Shown: one piece after another, positions 7,964-17,351 of the stretch
How positions within the stretch are numbered: position 1 is the first letter of the stretch
Layout of the letters: each line of letters opens with the position of its first letter
Assembly: GCA_028703535.1 (NCBI GenBank)
Contig: JAQVMQ010000007.1
Coordinates: 1 to 40,865, forward strand
Length of the DNA stretch: 40,865 nt
Reading direction: 5' to 3'
Source of the DNA: Candidatus Omnitrophota bacterium
GTDB lineage: Bacteria; Omnitrophota; Gorgyraeia; Duberdicusellales; 4484-171
Made by a program: the position numbers and the translations under genes
Notes under the pieces: model-generated
The model's input: the letters and a program-made list of their open reading frames with translations, nothing else
What the model was told of the DNA's origin: nothing
Databases searched by the model: none

Positions 7964-9657
7964 AATTGGCAGGTAACGCTGCGCGTTACTTAAAACTATA
8001 TATGATAAAACAAAAGATATGGGATGTTGGCGGAATAACCGTTGAGGCGGCGAGTCTCTCCGGCAGGTATAATATATCAAAGTTCTTCGCGCAGATCCTT
8101 ATCAATAGGGGTATCACCGGAGAGTCTGTTCTAGACATACTTGAGCCTTCTGCCGTTTCTTTTAATCTTCCTGATTTCTTGCCTGATATAGATAAGGCTG
8201 TTAGCCGTATAAAAGAAGCGGTTAATAATAAACAGAAAATATTGGCAGTGAGTGATTATGATGTTGATGGTGTTATGTCGCTTTCTGTGTTTGATAAATA
8301 TGTTAGTCAGTCGGGAGCCGATGTCGAATATTATATACCGCATAGGGTTGATGATGGGTATGGATTAAGCAGCGAAATTATTGAATATGCCTGTTCACGC
8401 GGTGTCGGATTGATAGTGACTTTTGATTGCGGAACGGATTCAAACGAGGAAGTAAGGAAAGCTGGAGCCAATGGCATTGATGTTATCGTGACAGATCATC
8501 ATACAGTTAAAACAGTCAATTGTGCTTATGCTTTAGTTAATCCTAAGAGACCGGACAGTGAGTATCCTTTCAGCGAGTTGAGCGGTGCGGCGGTAGCGTT
8601 TAAGCTTGTGCAGTTATTGACAGGTATGGATTGTCATGAATTGCTTGACTTGGTGGCATTATCTATTGTATGTGATGTGGTTCCGCTTAGAGATGAGAAT
8701 AGGCTGTTGCTGCGAGAAGGTTTAAAAGTTTTGAGAAATACGTCTAGGCCGGCCATAAAGGCGTTATGTAAGGTCGCGGGTATTAAACCTGAGAAAATTG
8801 AAAGTTTTCATTTAGGTTTTGTATTGGGTCCGCGGATAAATGCTGCTGGGCGTGTTGCTCATGCGCAGGATGCTTTAGAATTGTTTCTTACTAAAGATAT
8901 GGATAGGGCTGATGATTTTGCGCGTAAACTTAACGGTTATAGTATAAAAAGAAAAGAGATAGAAGCCGAACTTATTGCGGATATTTTGGAAAATGAATCT
9001 AAATTTTCAGGTGAGAATGCCATCGTCGTTTATGGCGACAACTGGCATCCGGGAGTTTTGGGGATAGTTGCATCAAGATTGGTTGAGCGTCATTATAAAC
9101 CGGCGTTTGTTATATCATGTAATGGAGAAACGGCTAAAGGATCTGTAAGGTCTATACATAGTCTTAACGTAGTGGATTTACTTACTGATTGTAAACATCT
9201 CATGTTGTCTTATGGTGGGCATAGCAAAGCTGCGGGGATAAGCATAATGAAAGATAATCTTGAAAAATTCAAAGATATGGTGAATGAAAAAATAGGAAAG
9301 TTGCTGGGTAAAGAGGATTTCTTGCCAAGGATGAGAATAGATTTTCCGTTAGAATTCTCTGATATAACCAATGAACTTGCCGATGAGATTGATAATTTGA
9401 AACCGTATGGCGAGGGCATGTCTAAGGCTCTTTTTGTAACTAAAAATATAACACAAAAAAGTGAACCGAGGCGTATAGGATATGGCTATTCGTTATGGCT
9501 GACTGACGGCGAAAAGACTTTTGAAGGGATGTGTTATTCAAAGAAACTTGCCGAACGTTTTGTGTCCGGTGAAAAATGTGATATAGCTTATAGTATAGAT
9601 AAAAATAAGTATCATAATATCCCGCGTTTGACTGTATGTGATGTGCGAGCGAAATAG
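7960..9657 (+). CDS. recJ: Single-stranded-DNA-specific exonuclease RecJ
   Basis: SDYDVDGVMS, VTDHHTV, GGHSKAAG DHH/DHHA1 motifs. Alternative start ATG 8002. Confidence 0.93.
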   Translation: MKLAGNAARYLKLYMIKQKIWDVGGITVEAASLSGRYNISKFFAQILINRGITGESVLDILEPSAVSFNLPDFLPDIDKAVSRIKEAVNNKQKILAVSDYDVDGVMSLSVFDKYVSQSGADVEYYIPHRVDDGYGLSSEIIEYACSRGVGLIVTFDCGTDSNEEVRKAGANGIDVIVTDHHTVKTVNCAYALVNPKRPDSEYPFSELSGAAVAFKLVQLLTGMDCHELLDLVALSIVCDVVPLRDENRLLLREGLKVLRNTSRPAIKALCKVAGIKPEKIESFHLGFVLGPRINAAGRVAHAQDALELFLTKDMDRADDFARKLNGYSIKRKEIEAELIADILENESKFSGENAIVVYGDNWHPGVLGIVASRLVERHYKPAFVISCNGETAKGSVRSIHSLNVVDLLTDCKHLMLSYGGHSKAAGISIMKDNLEKFKDMVNEKIGKLLGKEDFLPRMRIDFPLEFSDITNELADEIDNLKPYGEGMSKALFVTKNITQKSEPRRIGYGYSLWLTDGEKTFEGMCYSKKLAERFVSGEKCDIAYSIDKNKYHNIPRLTVCDVRAK

Positions 9658-9683
9658 AGTTTTTAGCTTTTCCGCCAAAGGCA

Positions 9684-9716
9684 GACCCGCCTAAATAAAA
9701 TATGGTGTGGCGGGTA
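9684..9716. repeat. Second copy of the GACCCGCCTAAATAAAATA(A)TGGTGTGGCGGGTA palindromic repeat
   Basis: Near-identical to 3099-3132 (one-base indel). Confidence 0.85.
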
Positions 9717-9896
9717 GCAGAATTGAACTATCAGCAAGTGTGAATTTAATTTTAAGATATAGCAGTAAAGAATCACTTAATTTTTAAATAAACATAATAA
9801 ATGTTATAGAATCCTAATATTTGAGTTAATCTATATTGTTGTGTTTAATATTTATTTATCTTAAGAGCAATTATTAGCTAAGAGCTAAAAGCTGGG

Positions 9897-9921
9897 AAAA
9901 AGGGCGCTGTCCCCTTTAAAA
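9897..9921. repeat. REP-like short palindrome AAAAAGGGCGCTGTCCCCTTTAAAA
   Basis: AAAGGG/CCCTTT arms around CGCTGTC; preceded by the low-complexity word TAGCTAAGAGCTAAAAGCT. Confidence 0.45.
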
Positions 9922-9939
9922 CATTATTATAAATTTTTC

Positions 9940-9967
9940 TTGACAATAATGAAAATAATTGTATCAT
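9940..9967 (+). promoter_or_regulatory. Sigma70-like promoter TTGACA-N16-TATCAT for rpmB
   Basis: TTGACA 9940-9945, TATCAT 9962-9967, ATG at 9976. Confidence 0.7.
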
Positions 9968-9975
9968 AGCTACCT

Positions 9976-10197
9976 ATGAGCAGAAGATGTGAAATATGCG
10001 GGAAAAAAGCGGTTACGGGCAATTCTATAGCTAGAAGAGGTTTGCCTAAGTATAAGGGCGGTATTGGTTTGAAAACTACCGGTATCACAAAACGTAAGTT
10101 TTTCCCTAACCTTCAGAAAAAAACCGTTAAGATGGGTGATGACACTGTTAAGATAACGGTTTGTGCCAAATGTATTAAAGCAGGGAAGACCCTGTAA
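9976..10197 (+). CDS. rpmB: 50S ribosomal protein L28
   Basis: MSRRCEICGKKAVTGN...KRKFFPNLQKKTV...KVCAKCIKAGK-type L28 sequence. Confidence 0.95.
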   Translation: MSRRCEICGKKAVTGNSIARRGLPKYKGGIGLKTTGITKRKFFPNLQKKTVKMGDDTVKITVCAKCIKAGKTL

Positions 10198-10352
10198 TTC
10201 CAACATTTCTTTTTGAATTTAACCTTATTAATATGTTTTTCTGTGATTATATCGTGAGGTGTGCTATTATAACCGGCAGATTAAGATATGATTTTTTTGA
10301 GTGTCTTATGTGTGTTAAGTGATGCGTAACAAAGTGTGGTATACTGTATAAA

Positions 10353-12329
10353 ATGAGAACAAGTTTTATTTTAGATGACTTCCAGGAAAGAGCAATAAGG
10401 GCCGCGTATAACGGTGATTCGGTTATTGTCTGCGCGCCTACCGGTGCGGGTAAAACCCTTATAGCTGAAGAAGTTATAAATTATGCTATAGCTAATCGTA
10501 AGGGAGTGATTTATACAGCACCGATAAAGGCATTAAGTAACCAGAAATTTCGTGATTTTTCAAAAAAATATCCCGGGCAGGTCGGCATACTTACAGGTGA
10601 TGTGAGTATTAATCGTAACGCGCCTATCTTGATCATGACTACCGAGATATTCAGGAATAGCATACTGGTTAACCCGGATGAATTCAAATATCGCGAGTGG
10701 GTCATATTTGATGAGATACACTATCTTGACGATATTGAAAGAGGGACAGTTTGGGAGGAAGCGATAATACTGTTACCCGAAAATGTTAAGATGCTTGCTT
10801 TAAGTGCGACGATACCTAATATAGACGAATTTGTCGGGTGGATAAGAACTGTACATAAACATAATATTTCTGTGATTATAGAAGAAAAACGGCCTGTACC
10901 GCTTCATTTCATGTTTCAATGTAATAATGAGATAATTGCTAATTATGATATTTTGAAGAAAAATAAGATGCTGGGAGAAGAAGCGCTTGAACGCAGCTAT
11001 AAACGACGTTATGGATATCGTGACAGGCGATCTTATGAGAATAACGCACAGATTTCCTTTAAACCGAATAAGTTAAGTAGTTTGATTGAATTTATGAAAA
11101 ACGACAATAAATTGCCTTGTATTTATTTTTGTTTTTCACGCAGACGTTGTGAGGAAATGGCCGAGATGAGTGCCAGATTTAATCTCCTTACCAATGAAGA
11201 GAGTAAGGCTATTCTTGCGCAATATAAAAATTTGCTTAAAAAATTTGATGCGTCAGCATCTATTCATTGTGATTATCTGGAGCCTTTGCTCAAGCAGGGT
11301 ATAGCATATCATCATGCTGGGTTATTGCCTACGTTGAAAGAGATAATAGAAAGACTTTTTGCCACAGGCTTGATCAAACTTATTTTTAGTACGGAAACTT
11401 TTGCGCTGGGTATTAATATGCCGGCTAAAACTGTGGTGTTTGACGCGTTACGAAAATTTTATGGACATTATCACGATTATCTTAAGACTCGTGATTTTTA
11501 TCAGATGGCAGGCCGGTCCGGGCGTCGTGGAATAGATATTGAAGGGTTTGTTGTTTCACGTATAAACCCAAGTGATATATCGTTCCCTAATCTTGAGAAA
11601 GTGCTTTTCGGTAATTATGAGTTTGTCAAAAGCCAGCTGCAATCGTGTTATGCTACTATACTTAATCTTTATCGTATTATGGGTGAAAGAATAATGGATA
11701 TTTATCCTAAGTCTTTTCATTGCTATCAGTCGCGTGAAGCTGAACGTAAAGAGGTTTTATCATTGTTTAAGCGTAAGATAGCTTTTTTGAAAGAACTTCG
11801 CTACATTGATCATGAGAAGATAACATCTAAGGCGGAACTTGCTTCAAAAGTATATAGTTTTGAAATAGCGATTGGTGAACTTTTTAAGACCGGGTTTCTG
11901 GAGAATCTTAGCGAAGAAGATTTATTTATAACCGTTACAGCGCTTGTTTATGAGCCGCGTAAGGGGCAGAAGAAGCCGCATCTTAATAAGCACGTTAAAC
12001 GCCTATGCAAAGAGCTTTATAAGCTTATGAATAATATACATAGATTTGAGAATAATTTTAAAATAGCGCCGTTGAGTAAACACTTCTTTTTTCATCTTAA
12101 TGAAATAGCTCTAAGGTGGTATCGCGGAGTGAGCTTTTCTGTTATAGTTGAAAAATATGATATCGATGAGGGGGAGGTTGTTCGTTATTTCCGTATGGCG
12201 ATACAGGTTATGCGTGAGATAGCCGATTGTGAGGTCATTTCGCCTATTTTAAGACGTTCTTTACGTAATTGCATCGCAAAGACTAATCGGGATGAAATAA
12301 ACGCCGAAGCACAGCTTACTTCTTTTTAA
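10353..12329 (+). CDS. Ski2-like (HelY/Mtr4-type) DExH-box helicase
   Basis: APTGAGKT Walker A, FDEIHYL (DEIH), LSATIPN, FSTETFALGINMPAKTVVFD, QMAGRSGRRG; long C-terminal extension. Confidence 0.9.
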   Translation: MRTSFILDDFQERAIRAAYNGDSVIVCAPTGAGKTLIAEEVINYAIANRKGVIYTAPIKALSNQKFRDFSKKYPGQVGILTGDVSINRNAPILIMTTEIFRNSILVNPDEFKYREWVIFDEIHYLDDIERGTVWEEAIILLPENVKMLALSATIPNIDEFVGWIRTVHKHNISVIIEEKRPVPLHFMFQCNNEIIANYDILKKNKMLGEEALERSYKRRYGYRDRRSYENNAQISFKPNKLSSLIEFMKNDNKLPCIYFCFSRRRCEEMAEMSARFNLLTNEESKAILAQYKNLLKKFDASASIHCDYLEPLLKQGIAYHHAGLLPTLKEIIERLFATGLIKLIFSTETFALGINMPAKTVVFDALRKFYGHYHDYLKTRDFYQMAGRSGRRGIDIEGFVVSRINPSDISFPNLEKVLFGNYEFVKSQLQSCYATILNLYRIMGERIMDIYPKSFHCYQSREAERKEVLSLFKRKIAFLKELRYIDHEKITSKAELASKVYSFEIAIGELFKTGFLENLSEEDLFITVTALVYEPRKGQKKPHLNKHVKRLCKELYKLMNNIHRFENNFKIAPLSKHFFFHLNEIALRWYRGVSFSVIVEKYDIDEGEVVRYFRMAIQVMREIADCEVISPILRRSLRNCIAKTNRDEINAEAQLTSF

Positions 12330-12481
12330 CGGAAACAGATAATCTTATAAATTAGCTAATTATGGCAGGCTGCGAAGCTAAACATGTTGTAGCAGTTTCA
12401 TATATAATATATATCATTTGACTAAAATTATTCACTATGATAAATTAAATAACGGTATGTATAGCTAAAAGGGAGGAATCT

Positions 12482-13141
12482 ATGTTTAATCGAAAATTAT
12501 TAGTTTTATTAATGGCTGTTTTTATATTTAACGGATGTGCAGTTATTTTTCAGAAAGGGCGGCGGACAGATTTAAAAACAATCGAAACATTGCGTACCCA
12601 GGTAAATGAACTTGAGCAAGCACAAATAGCGCTTCGTGATAAGCTGGCTCAGGAGATACAGGATAAACAGGTTAGCCTTCGTATGGCAGAAAAAGGTCTT
12701 GTTATTACGTTTGTTGCCGAAGTTCTATATGATTCAGGTAAAGCTGTTTTGCGGCCTGAAAGTCTTTCGATATTGGATAAAGTCGCTAATATTATTAAAT
12801 CAAAAGTGCCTGATAATAATATCGGGATAGAGGGGCATACTGATAATGATCCTATAAAATATTCACGATGGGAATCTAATTGGGAGCTTTCTTCTCATCG
12901 CGCGTTGAGTGTTCTGCACTATTTGCAAAGTGATGGCGTACGGCCCGAAAGACTTTCAGCTATTGGATATGGTGAGTATCATCCTATGGCGGATAATTCT
13001 ACCAAAGAAGGACGTCAACTTAACCGGCGTGTGGAGATAGTTATCCTGCCAAAGACAAATAAAGAACGTGATGAAGACGTGATACCTGAGATTGTGAATC
13101 AAACTGCTGACATGGAAAATGATTGGGAGGAGCTTAAATGA
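12482..13141 (+). CDS. OmpA/Pal-like peptidoglycan-associated lipoprotein
   Basis: Lipobox-like FNGC, coiled-coil segment, OmpA-C motif IEGHTDNDPI...NWELSSHRALSVLHYL...GYGEYHP...NRRVEIVI; SD GGGAGGA. Confidence 0.9.
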   Translation: MFNRKLLVLLMAVFIFNGCAVIFQKGRRTDLKTIETLRTQVNELEQAQIALRDKLAQEIQDKQVSLRMAEKGLVITFVAEVLYDSGKAVLRPESLSILDKVANIIKSKVPDNNIGIEGHTDNDPIKYSRWESNWELSSHRALSVLHYLQSDGVRPERLSAIGYGEYHPMADNSTKEGRQLNRRVEIVILPKTNKERDEDVIPEIVNQTADMENDWEELK

Positions 13142-13542
13142 GAGATAAACCTTTTATTGTTAGTCTGTTAATAGCGCTTATTGTAGTATTAGTTATTGCG
13201 GGTGTTTCACTTATTGTTAAGATGAATAAATTGCAGGCTGATTATAAATCAGAGGTTGCGGATAAGATGACGGTACAGAAGGAGTTGGAAGATGCCAAAA
13301 CTTCAAGTAAAAAAGCCGTAGCTGAGAATCAGGCGTTACAGGATAAAGTAAAATTATTGGATGATCAGCTTATCAAAGTTCAGGATGAGATGGCACGTTT
13401 GGAAAAACTTAAAGATAAACTGGAAGAGAATCTCAAAGACGAATTGATCAAACAGGACAGTATTGTTAAGGGCCAGTCAAAAGACGCCGATGCGAAAGAG
13501 AAAACAGAAGTGAATTCTGATATACCTGCGGAGGGTAAATAG
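13138..13542 (+). CDS. Membrane-anchored coiled-coil protein of unknown function
   Basis: N-terminal TM helix followed by heptad-rich helical sequence; ATGA overlap with the OmpA-like gene. Confidence 0.7.
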   Translation: MRDKPFIVSLLIALIVVLVIAGVSLIVKMNKLQADYKSEVADKMTVQKELEDAKTSSKKAVAENQALQDKVKLLDDQLIKVQDEMARLEKLKDKLEENLKDELIKQDSIVKGQSKDADAKEKTEVNSDIPAEGK

Positions 13543-13572
13543 TAAACTCTGTCATTTTATGGTGTTTTTAAC

Positions 13573-13597
13573 AAGGGGCTTAACGGCCCCTTTTTAT
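13573..13597 (+). terminator. Rho-independent terminator
   Basis: AAGGGGC-TTAACG-GCCCCTT hairpin followed by TTTATTTTA. Confidence 0.85.
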
Positions 13598-13604
13598 TTT
13601 ACAT

Positions 13605-14306
13605 ATGAATATACCTGAGCATATTGCGATAATAATGGACGGCAACGGCAGGTGGGCTTTGGAAAAAGGATTGGCACGTACCCAAGGGCATAAACGCGGT
13701 GCGGAACGTGTTAAAGAAATTGTGGCTAAAGCGCAGGAGATAGGCGTTAAGTCTGTCACGATTTTTGCGTTTTCAACTGAGAATTGGTCTAGGCCTGAAA
13801 AAGAACTTAAAGCGTTATTTTTTTTGTTGAAGTTGTTTCTTGATAGTAATTTCCGAGAGATGAAAGAACGTGGAGTTAAATTTAAGGTTATCGGGCGGCG
13901 TGACAGGTTGCCTGCAGATGTTCTTGAAAAGATTGATGAGGTAGAAACCGGGACGGCTGTTAACAATGATTTTATTTTCAATATTGCCATCGATTATGGC
14001 GGTAGATGGGATATAGTTAATGCGGCTAAAAGTGTTTGCAGGCGTTGTGTCGACGGTGAAATTGATATCGAATCAATAAATGAAGAATTTTTTGGAAAGT
14101 ATATGCAGTTGAATTATGTTAAAGAACCGGATTTGCTTATACGTACGTCCGGTGAACAGCGAATAAGCAATTTTCTTATTTGGGATTGTGCTTACTCGGA
14201 ATTTTATTTTTCACCTTTGAATTGGCCGGATTTTACGGCTGATGAGTTGGTTCGGGCAATAGAAGATTATTCGAAACGTGACAGGAGATTCGGGAATCAT
14301 GGGTAA
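13605..14306 (+). CDS. uppS: Isoprenyl transferase (undecaprenyl diphosphate synthase)
   Basis: HIAIIMDGNGRWA, TIFAFSTENWSRP, DLLIRTSGEQRISNFLIWDCAYSE. Confidence 0.96.
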   Translation: MNIPEHIAIIMDGNGRWALEKGLARTQGHKRGAERVKEIVAKAQEIGVKSVTIFAFSTENWSRPEKELKALFFLLKLFLDSNFREMKERGVKFKVIGRRDRLPADVLEKIDEVETGTAVNNDFIFNIAIDYGGRWDIVNAAKSVCRRCVDGEIDIESINEEFFGKYMQLNYVKEPDLLIRTSGEQRISNFLIWDCAYSEFYFSPLNWPDFTADELVRAIEDYSKRDRRFGNHG

Positions 14307-15090
14307 GAGATTTGTATCATCGATTATTATGGGTACTGTTTGTTTTTTTGCGATAACTAATTTAAGGTTTTGCGCTCTTATAGTTCCTGTATTAACAGTT
14401 GTGGCACTCTATGAGTTTTTCTATATGGTAGAAAAAAAGGGTGTACGGTTGTTTAAACCGTTCGGGTTGTTTGTTGGCGGGCTTATACCTATAACGATAT
14501 TTTTCAAATTACCCATAAGCGAAGGATGGCAATTTCTTTTCGTTGTCATCGGTGTCTTTTTACTGTTTTTACTTGAGTTGACTAAAAATGAAACGCATCA
14601 GCCGGTGCTTTCGATATCAGCGACAATTTTCGGCATATTATATATATCATGGTGTTTTAGTTTTTTAATCAGGATAAGACAGCTTCCTGAAGGCGCTATG
14701 TTGAGTGCGTTTTTATTATTGGTGACTAAATCATCGGATATAGGTGCATATCTGTGGGGCAGAAAATTCGGGAAGACCGCTTTACTTAAAAAGGTTAGTC
14801 CTAAGAAGTCGCTTGAAGGCTCGATAGGCGGTTTTTTTACTAGTTTATTTGTCGGGTTGGCATTTTCGGTTTTTATTGTCAGTATGGATTTTTTGGAAAA
14901 GTTTTTCATAATAATAATAATTGCGATTATTTCTCAGTTGGGAGATCTTTTTGAGTCATTGATAAAACGTGATTGTCTTGTCAAAGATTCTGGTAAGATT
15001 TTGCCGGGCATGGGCGGTGTATTAGATGTTATTGATAGTATTATTTTTACTGCGCCGACTTTTTATCTGTATTTTACAATGTTAAGTTAA
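14299..15090 (+). CDS. cdsA: Phosphatidate cytidylyltransferase
   Basis: SPKKSLEGSIGGF...QLGDLFESLIKRDCLVKDSGKILPGMGGVLDVIDS signature. ATG 14299 preferred over GTG 14278. Confidence 0.93.
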   Translation: MGKRFVSSIIMGTVCFFAITNLRFCALIVPVLTVVALYEFFYMVEKKGVRLFKPFGLFVGGLIPITIFFKLPISEGWQFLFVVIGVFLLFLLELTKNETHQPVLSISATIFGILYISWCFSFLIRIRQLPEGAMLSAFLLLVTKSSDIGAYLWGRKFGKTALLKKVSPKKSLEGSIGGFFTSLFVGLAFSVFIVSMDFLEKFFIIIIIAIISQLGDLFESLIKRDCLVKDSGKILPGMGGVLDVIDSIIFTAPTFYLYFTMLS

Positions 15091-15104
15091 GTAAAGAGTG
15101 AGAC

Positions 15105-16247
15105 ATGGAAGATGTCATTATTTTTGGGGCAACAGGTTCGATAGGCAAGAATGCTTTAGATATTATACGTTCTAATAAAAAAATATTTAATGTTAAAGCC
15201 TTGTGTACTAATGCGAATATAGCCGTTCTTAAAAAACAAGTTGATGAGTTTAATCCTAAATATGTGTGTGTGGCTGACCCTGTACAGGCGGATAAGTTTA
15301 AAGACGTTTTGAAGAAAGGTGTTAAATTTTTTTACGGCCTTAGCGGGTTAAAAGAATTTTGTTCTTTGGAAAGTGACATTTCTGTCATGGCAATTTCCGG
15401 TATAGCGGCGATGGAACCGTTACTTGCGCATATACCGCATACAAAACGTATAGCTTTAGCCAATAAAGAAGCAATCATTACAGGCGGAAAATTTATTTTC
15501 AATAAGGCAAAGAAGTATAAGACTGAAATATTGCCGGTTGACAGTGAGATAAACGCTTTATATCAATTATTCAAGAGTGACGGTAAAGTCGAACGTGTGT
15601 ATTTGACAGCTTCGGGCGGTGCCTTGTTTGATTATTCTAAACCGCGGGTGGCTAAGATAACGGCTAAACAGGTTTTATCACACCCTACGTGGAAGATGGG
15701 TCGTCGAATAACGGTTGATAGCGCGACATTGGTCAATAAAGGTTTTGAGGTGGTTGAAACTAACAGGTTCTTTAATATTGAATATAAAAATATTCACGTT
15801 GTTATTCATCGAGAGTCGGTTGTCCATGCGATGTGTGAATATGCCGATAATACAATATTCGCGTGTATGTATCCGCCGGATATGCGATTACCGATAGGCT
15901 ACGCATTGTTTTATCCTCAGGCGCGGATGACAGTGAAGGGTATTGATTTTAGTAAAAGATTTTCGCTGAGTTTTCAGCCGGTTTCGTTTGAGCAATTCCC
16001 GTTACTTGAGCTTGTTATTAAAGCAGGCAGTGAGGATAACAATAAACTGACGGTATTGAATGCCGCTGATGAGATTGTGATAGATTATTTTCTCAAAGGG
16101 AAGGTAGAGTTTAAGAGTATAACAAAGATTTTATTTGATATTTATAATATGTGTCCTGCGTATATGTTAAAAAGTGTTTCTGATGTGTACAAATGGGATA
16201 CATGGGGCCGTGGTAAAACAATGGAGTTGTTGGATAAATTATGTTAA
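15105..16247 (+). CDS. dxr: 1-deoxy-D-xylulose 5-phosphate reductoisomerase
   Basis: FGATGSIGKNAL, ALANKEAIITGG, LPVDSEINALYQ, HPTWKMGRRITVDSATLVNKGFEVVE. Confidence 0.97.
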   Translation: MEDVIIFGATGSIGKNALDIIRSNKKIFNVKALCTNANIAVLKKQVDEFNPKYVCVADPVQADKFKDVLKKGVKFFYGLSGLKEFCSLESDISVMAISGIAAMEPLLAHIPHTKRIALANKEAIITGGKFIFNKAKKYKTEILPVDSEINALYQLFKSDGKVERVYLTASGGALFDYSKPRVAKITAKQVLSHPTWKMGRRITVDSATLVNKGFEVVETNRFFNIEYKNIHVVIHRESVVHAMCEYADNTIFACMYPPDMRLPIGYALFYPQARMTVKGIDFSKRFSLSFQPVSFEQFPLLELVIKAGSEDNNKLTVLNAADEIVIDYFLKGKVEFKSITKILFDIYNMCPAYMLKSVSDVYKWDTWGRGKTMELLDKLC

Positions 16248-17350
16248 ACATTTTAATATTTCTTTTGATTTTGAGTGTGTTAGTGGTTGCGCATGAGTTT
16301 GGTCATTTTATTGCTGCACGGAAAATGGGTGTGCGTGTTGAAAAGTTTTCTATTGGCTTTGGGCCGGTGATTTTTTGCCGTAAAGGTAAAGAAACGGACT
16401 TTCTGGTTTGTGCTTTCCCGCTTGGCGGATATGTCAAGCTTGAAGGTGATAATTATGAAGAACTTAAAGGCACAGAACATGAGTTTTTATCTAAAGCGCC
16501 CGGTATAAAGGCTTTGATAGTTTTTGCGGGTCCATTTTTTAATTTGGTGCTTGCTTTTATTTTGTTTTGGATTATGGCGGTTTTTGGTATACCAAGATTG
16601 GGCACAACCGTAAGCGCGGTTAAAGAAGATTATCCGGCATATAGCGCCGGCATACTTGAGGGGGATAAGATCCTTAAAGTTAATGATAAAGAAGTAGAGT
16701 TTTGGGATGATATGACAGAACTTATACGTAAGAGCGGATTGCCGTTGAGCTTGACTGTACAACGTGGTGATACAGAACGGACATTTGAATTGGGACTTAA
16801 GGGCGGCAATACGCTGGATGAATTCGGGCTTAAACGTAATGTGCCGATGGTGGGGATAATGGCTGATAACAGTGACGTTAAGATATATCGTGAAGGGTTT
16901 TTGCGTGCTGTGCCTGTAGCGTTTGAGCTTGTAGTAGAAAAAACTATGCTTTTGCTTAAAGGCTTTGCTTATATGATCACGGGTGAGGTTAATTTCAAGG
17001 ATTCTGTTGCTGGTCCGTTAGGTATATATTACATTACCGCGCAAGCGGCGAAGATAGGGATACTTGCGATAATTAATCTTATGGCTATTTTGAATATAAG
17101 TTTGTTTGTTGTCAATCTGATACCTTTTCCCATTCTTGACGGCGGGCATTTGTTTTTGTTTTTGCTTGAGAAAATAAGAGGTAAACGTATAAATGAAAAG
17201 ACAGAAGTTGTGTTGTCTCGTATAGGGATGGTGGTACTGGGTACACTTATAATTTTTGTTTCTTACAACGATTTTGTTAAATTCGGAAGCAAAATATGGA
17301 ATAGTAAGAGTTCCGGGCAGGTGATTGAGGATATTGAAAGCGGAGAATAA
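16241..17350 (+). CDS. rseP: Site-2 protease family RseP zinc metalloprotease
   Basis: HEFGHF active site, GYVKLEGD, PDZ region, NLIPFPILDGGH. Confidence 0.95.
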   Translation: MLNILIFLLILSVLVVAHEFGHFIAARKMGVRVEKFSIGFGPVIFCRKGKETDFLVCAFPLGGYVKLEGDNYEELKGTEHEFLSKAPGIKALIVFAGPFFNLVLAFILFWIMAVFGIPRLGTTVSAVKEDYPAYSAGILEGDKILKVNDKEVEFWDDMTELIRKSGLPLSLTVQRGDTERTFELGLKGGNTLDEFGLKRNVPMVGIMADNSDVKIYREGFLRAVPVAFELVVEKTMLLLKGFAYMITGEVNFKDSVAGPLGIYYITAQAAKIGILAIINLMAILNISLFVVNLIPFPILDGGHLFLFLLEKIRGKRINEKTEVVLSRIGMVVLGTLIIFVSYNDFVKFGSKIWNSKSSGQVIEDIESGE

Positions 17351-17351
17351 A

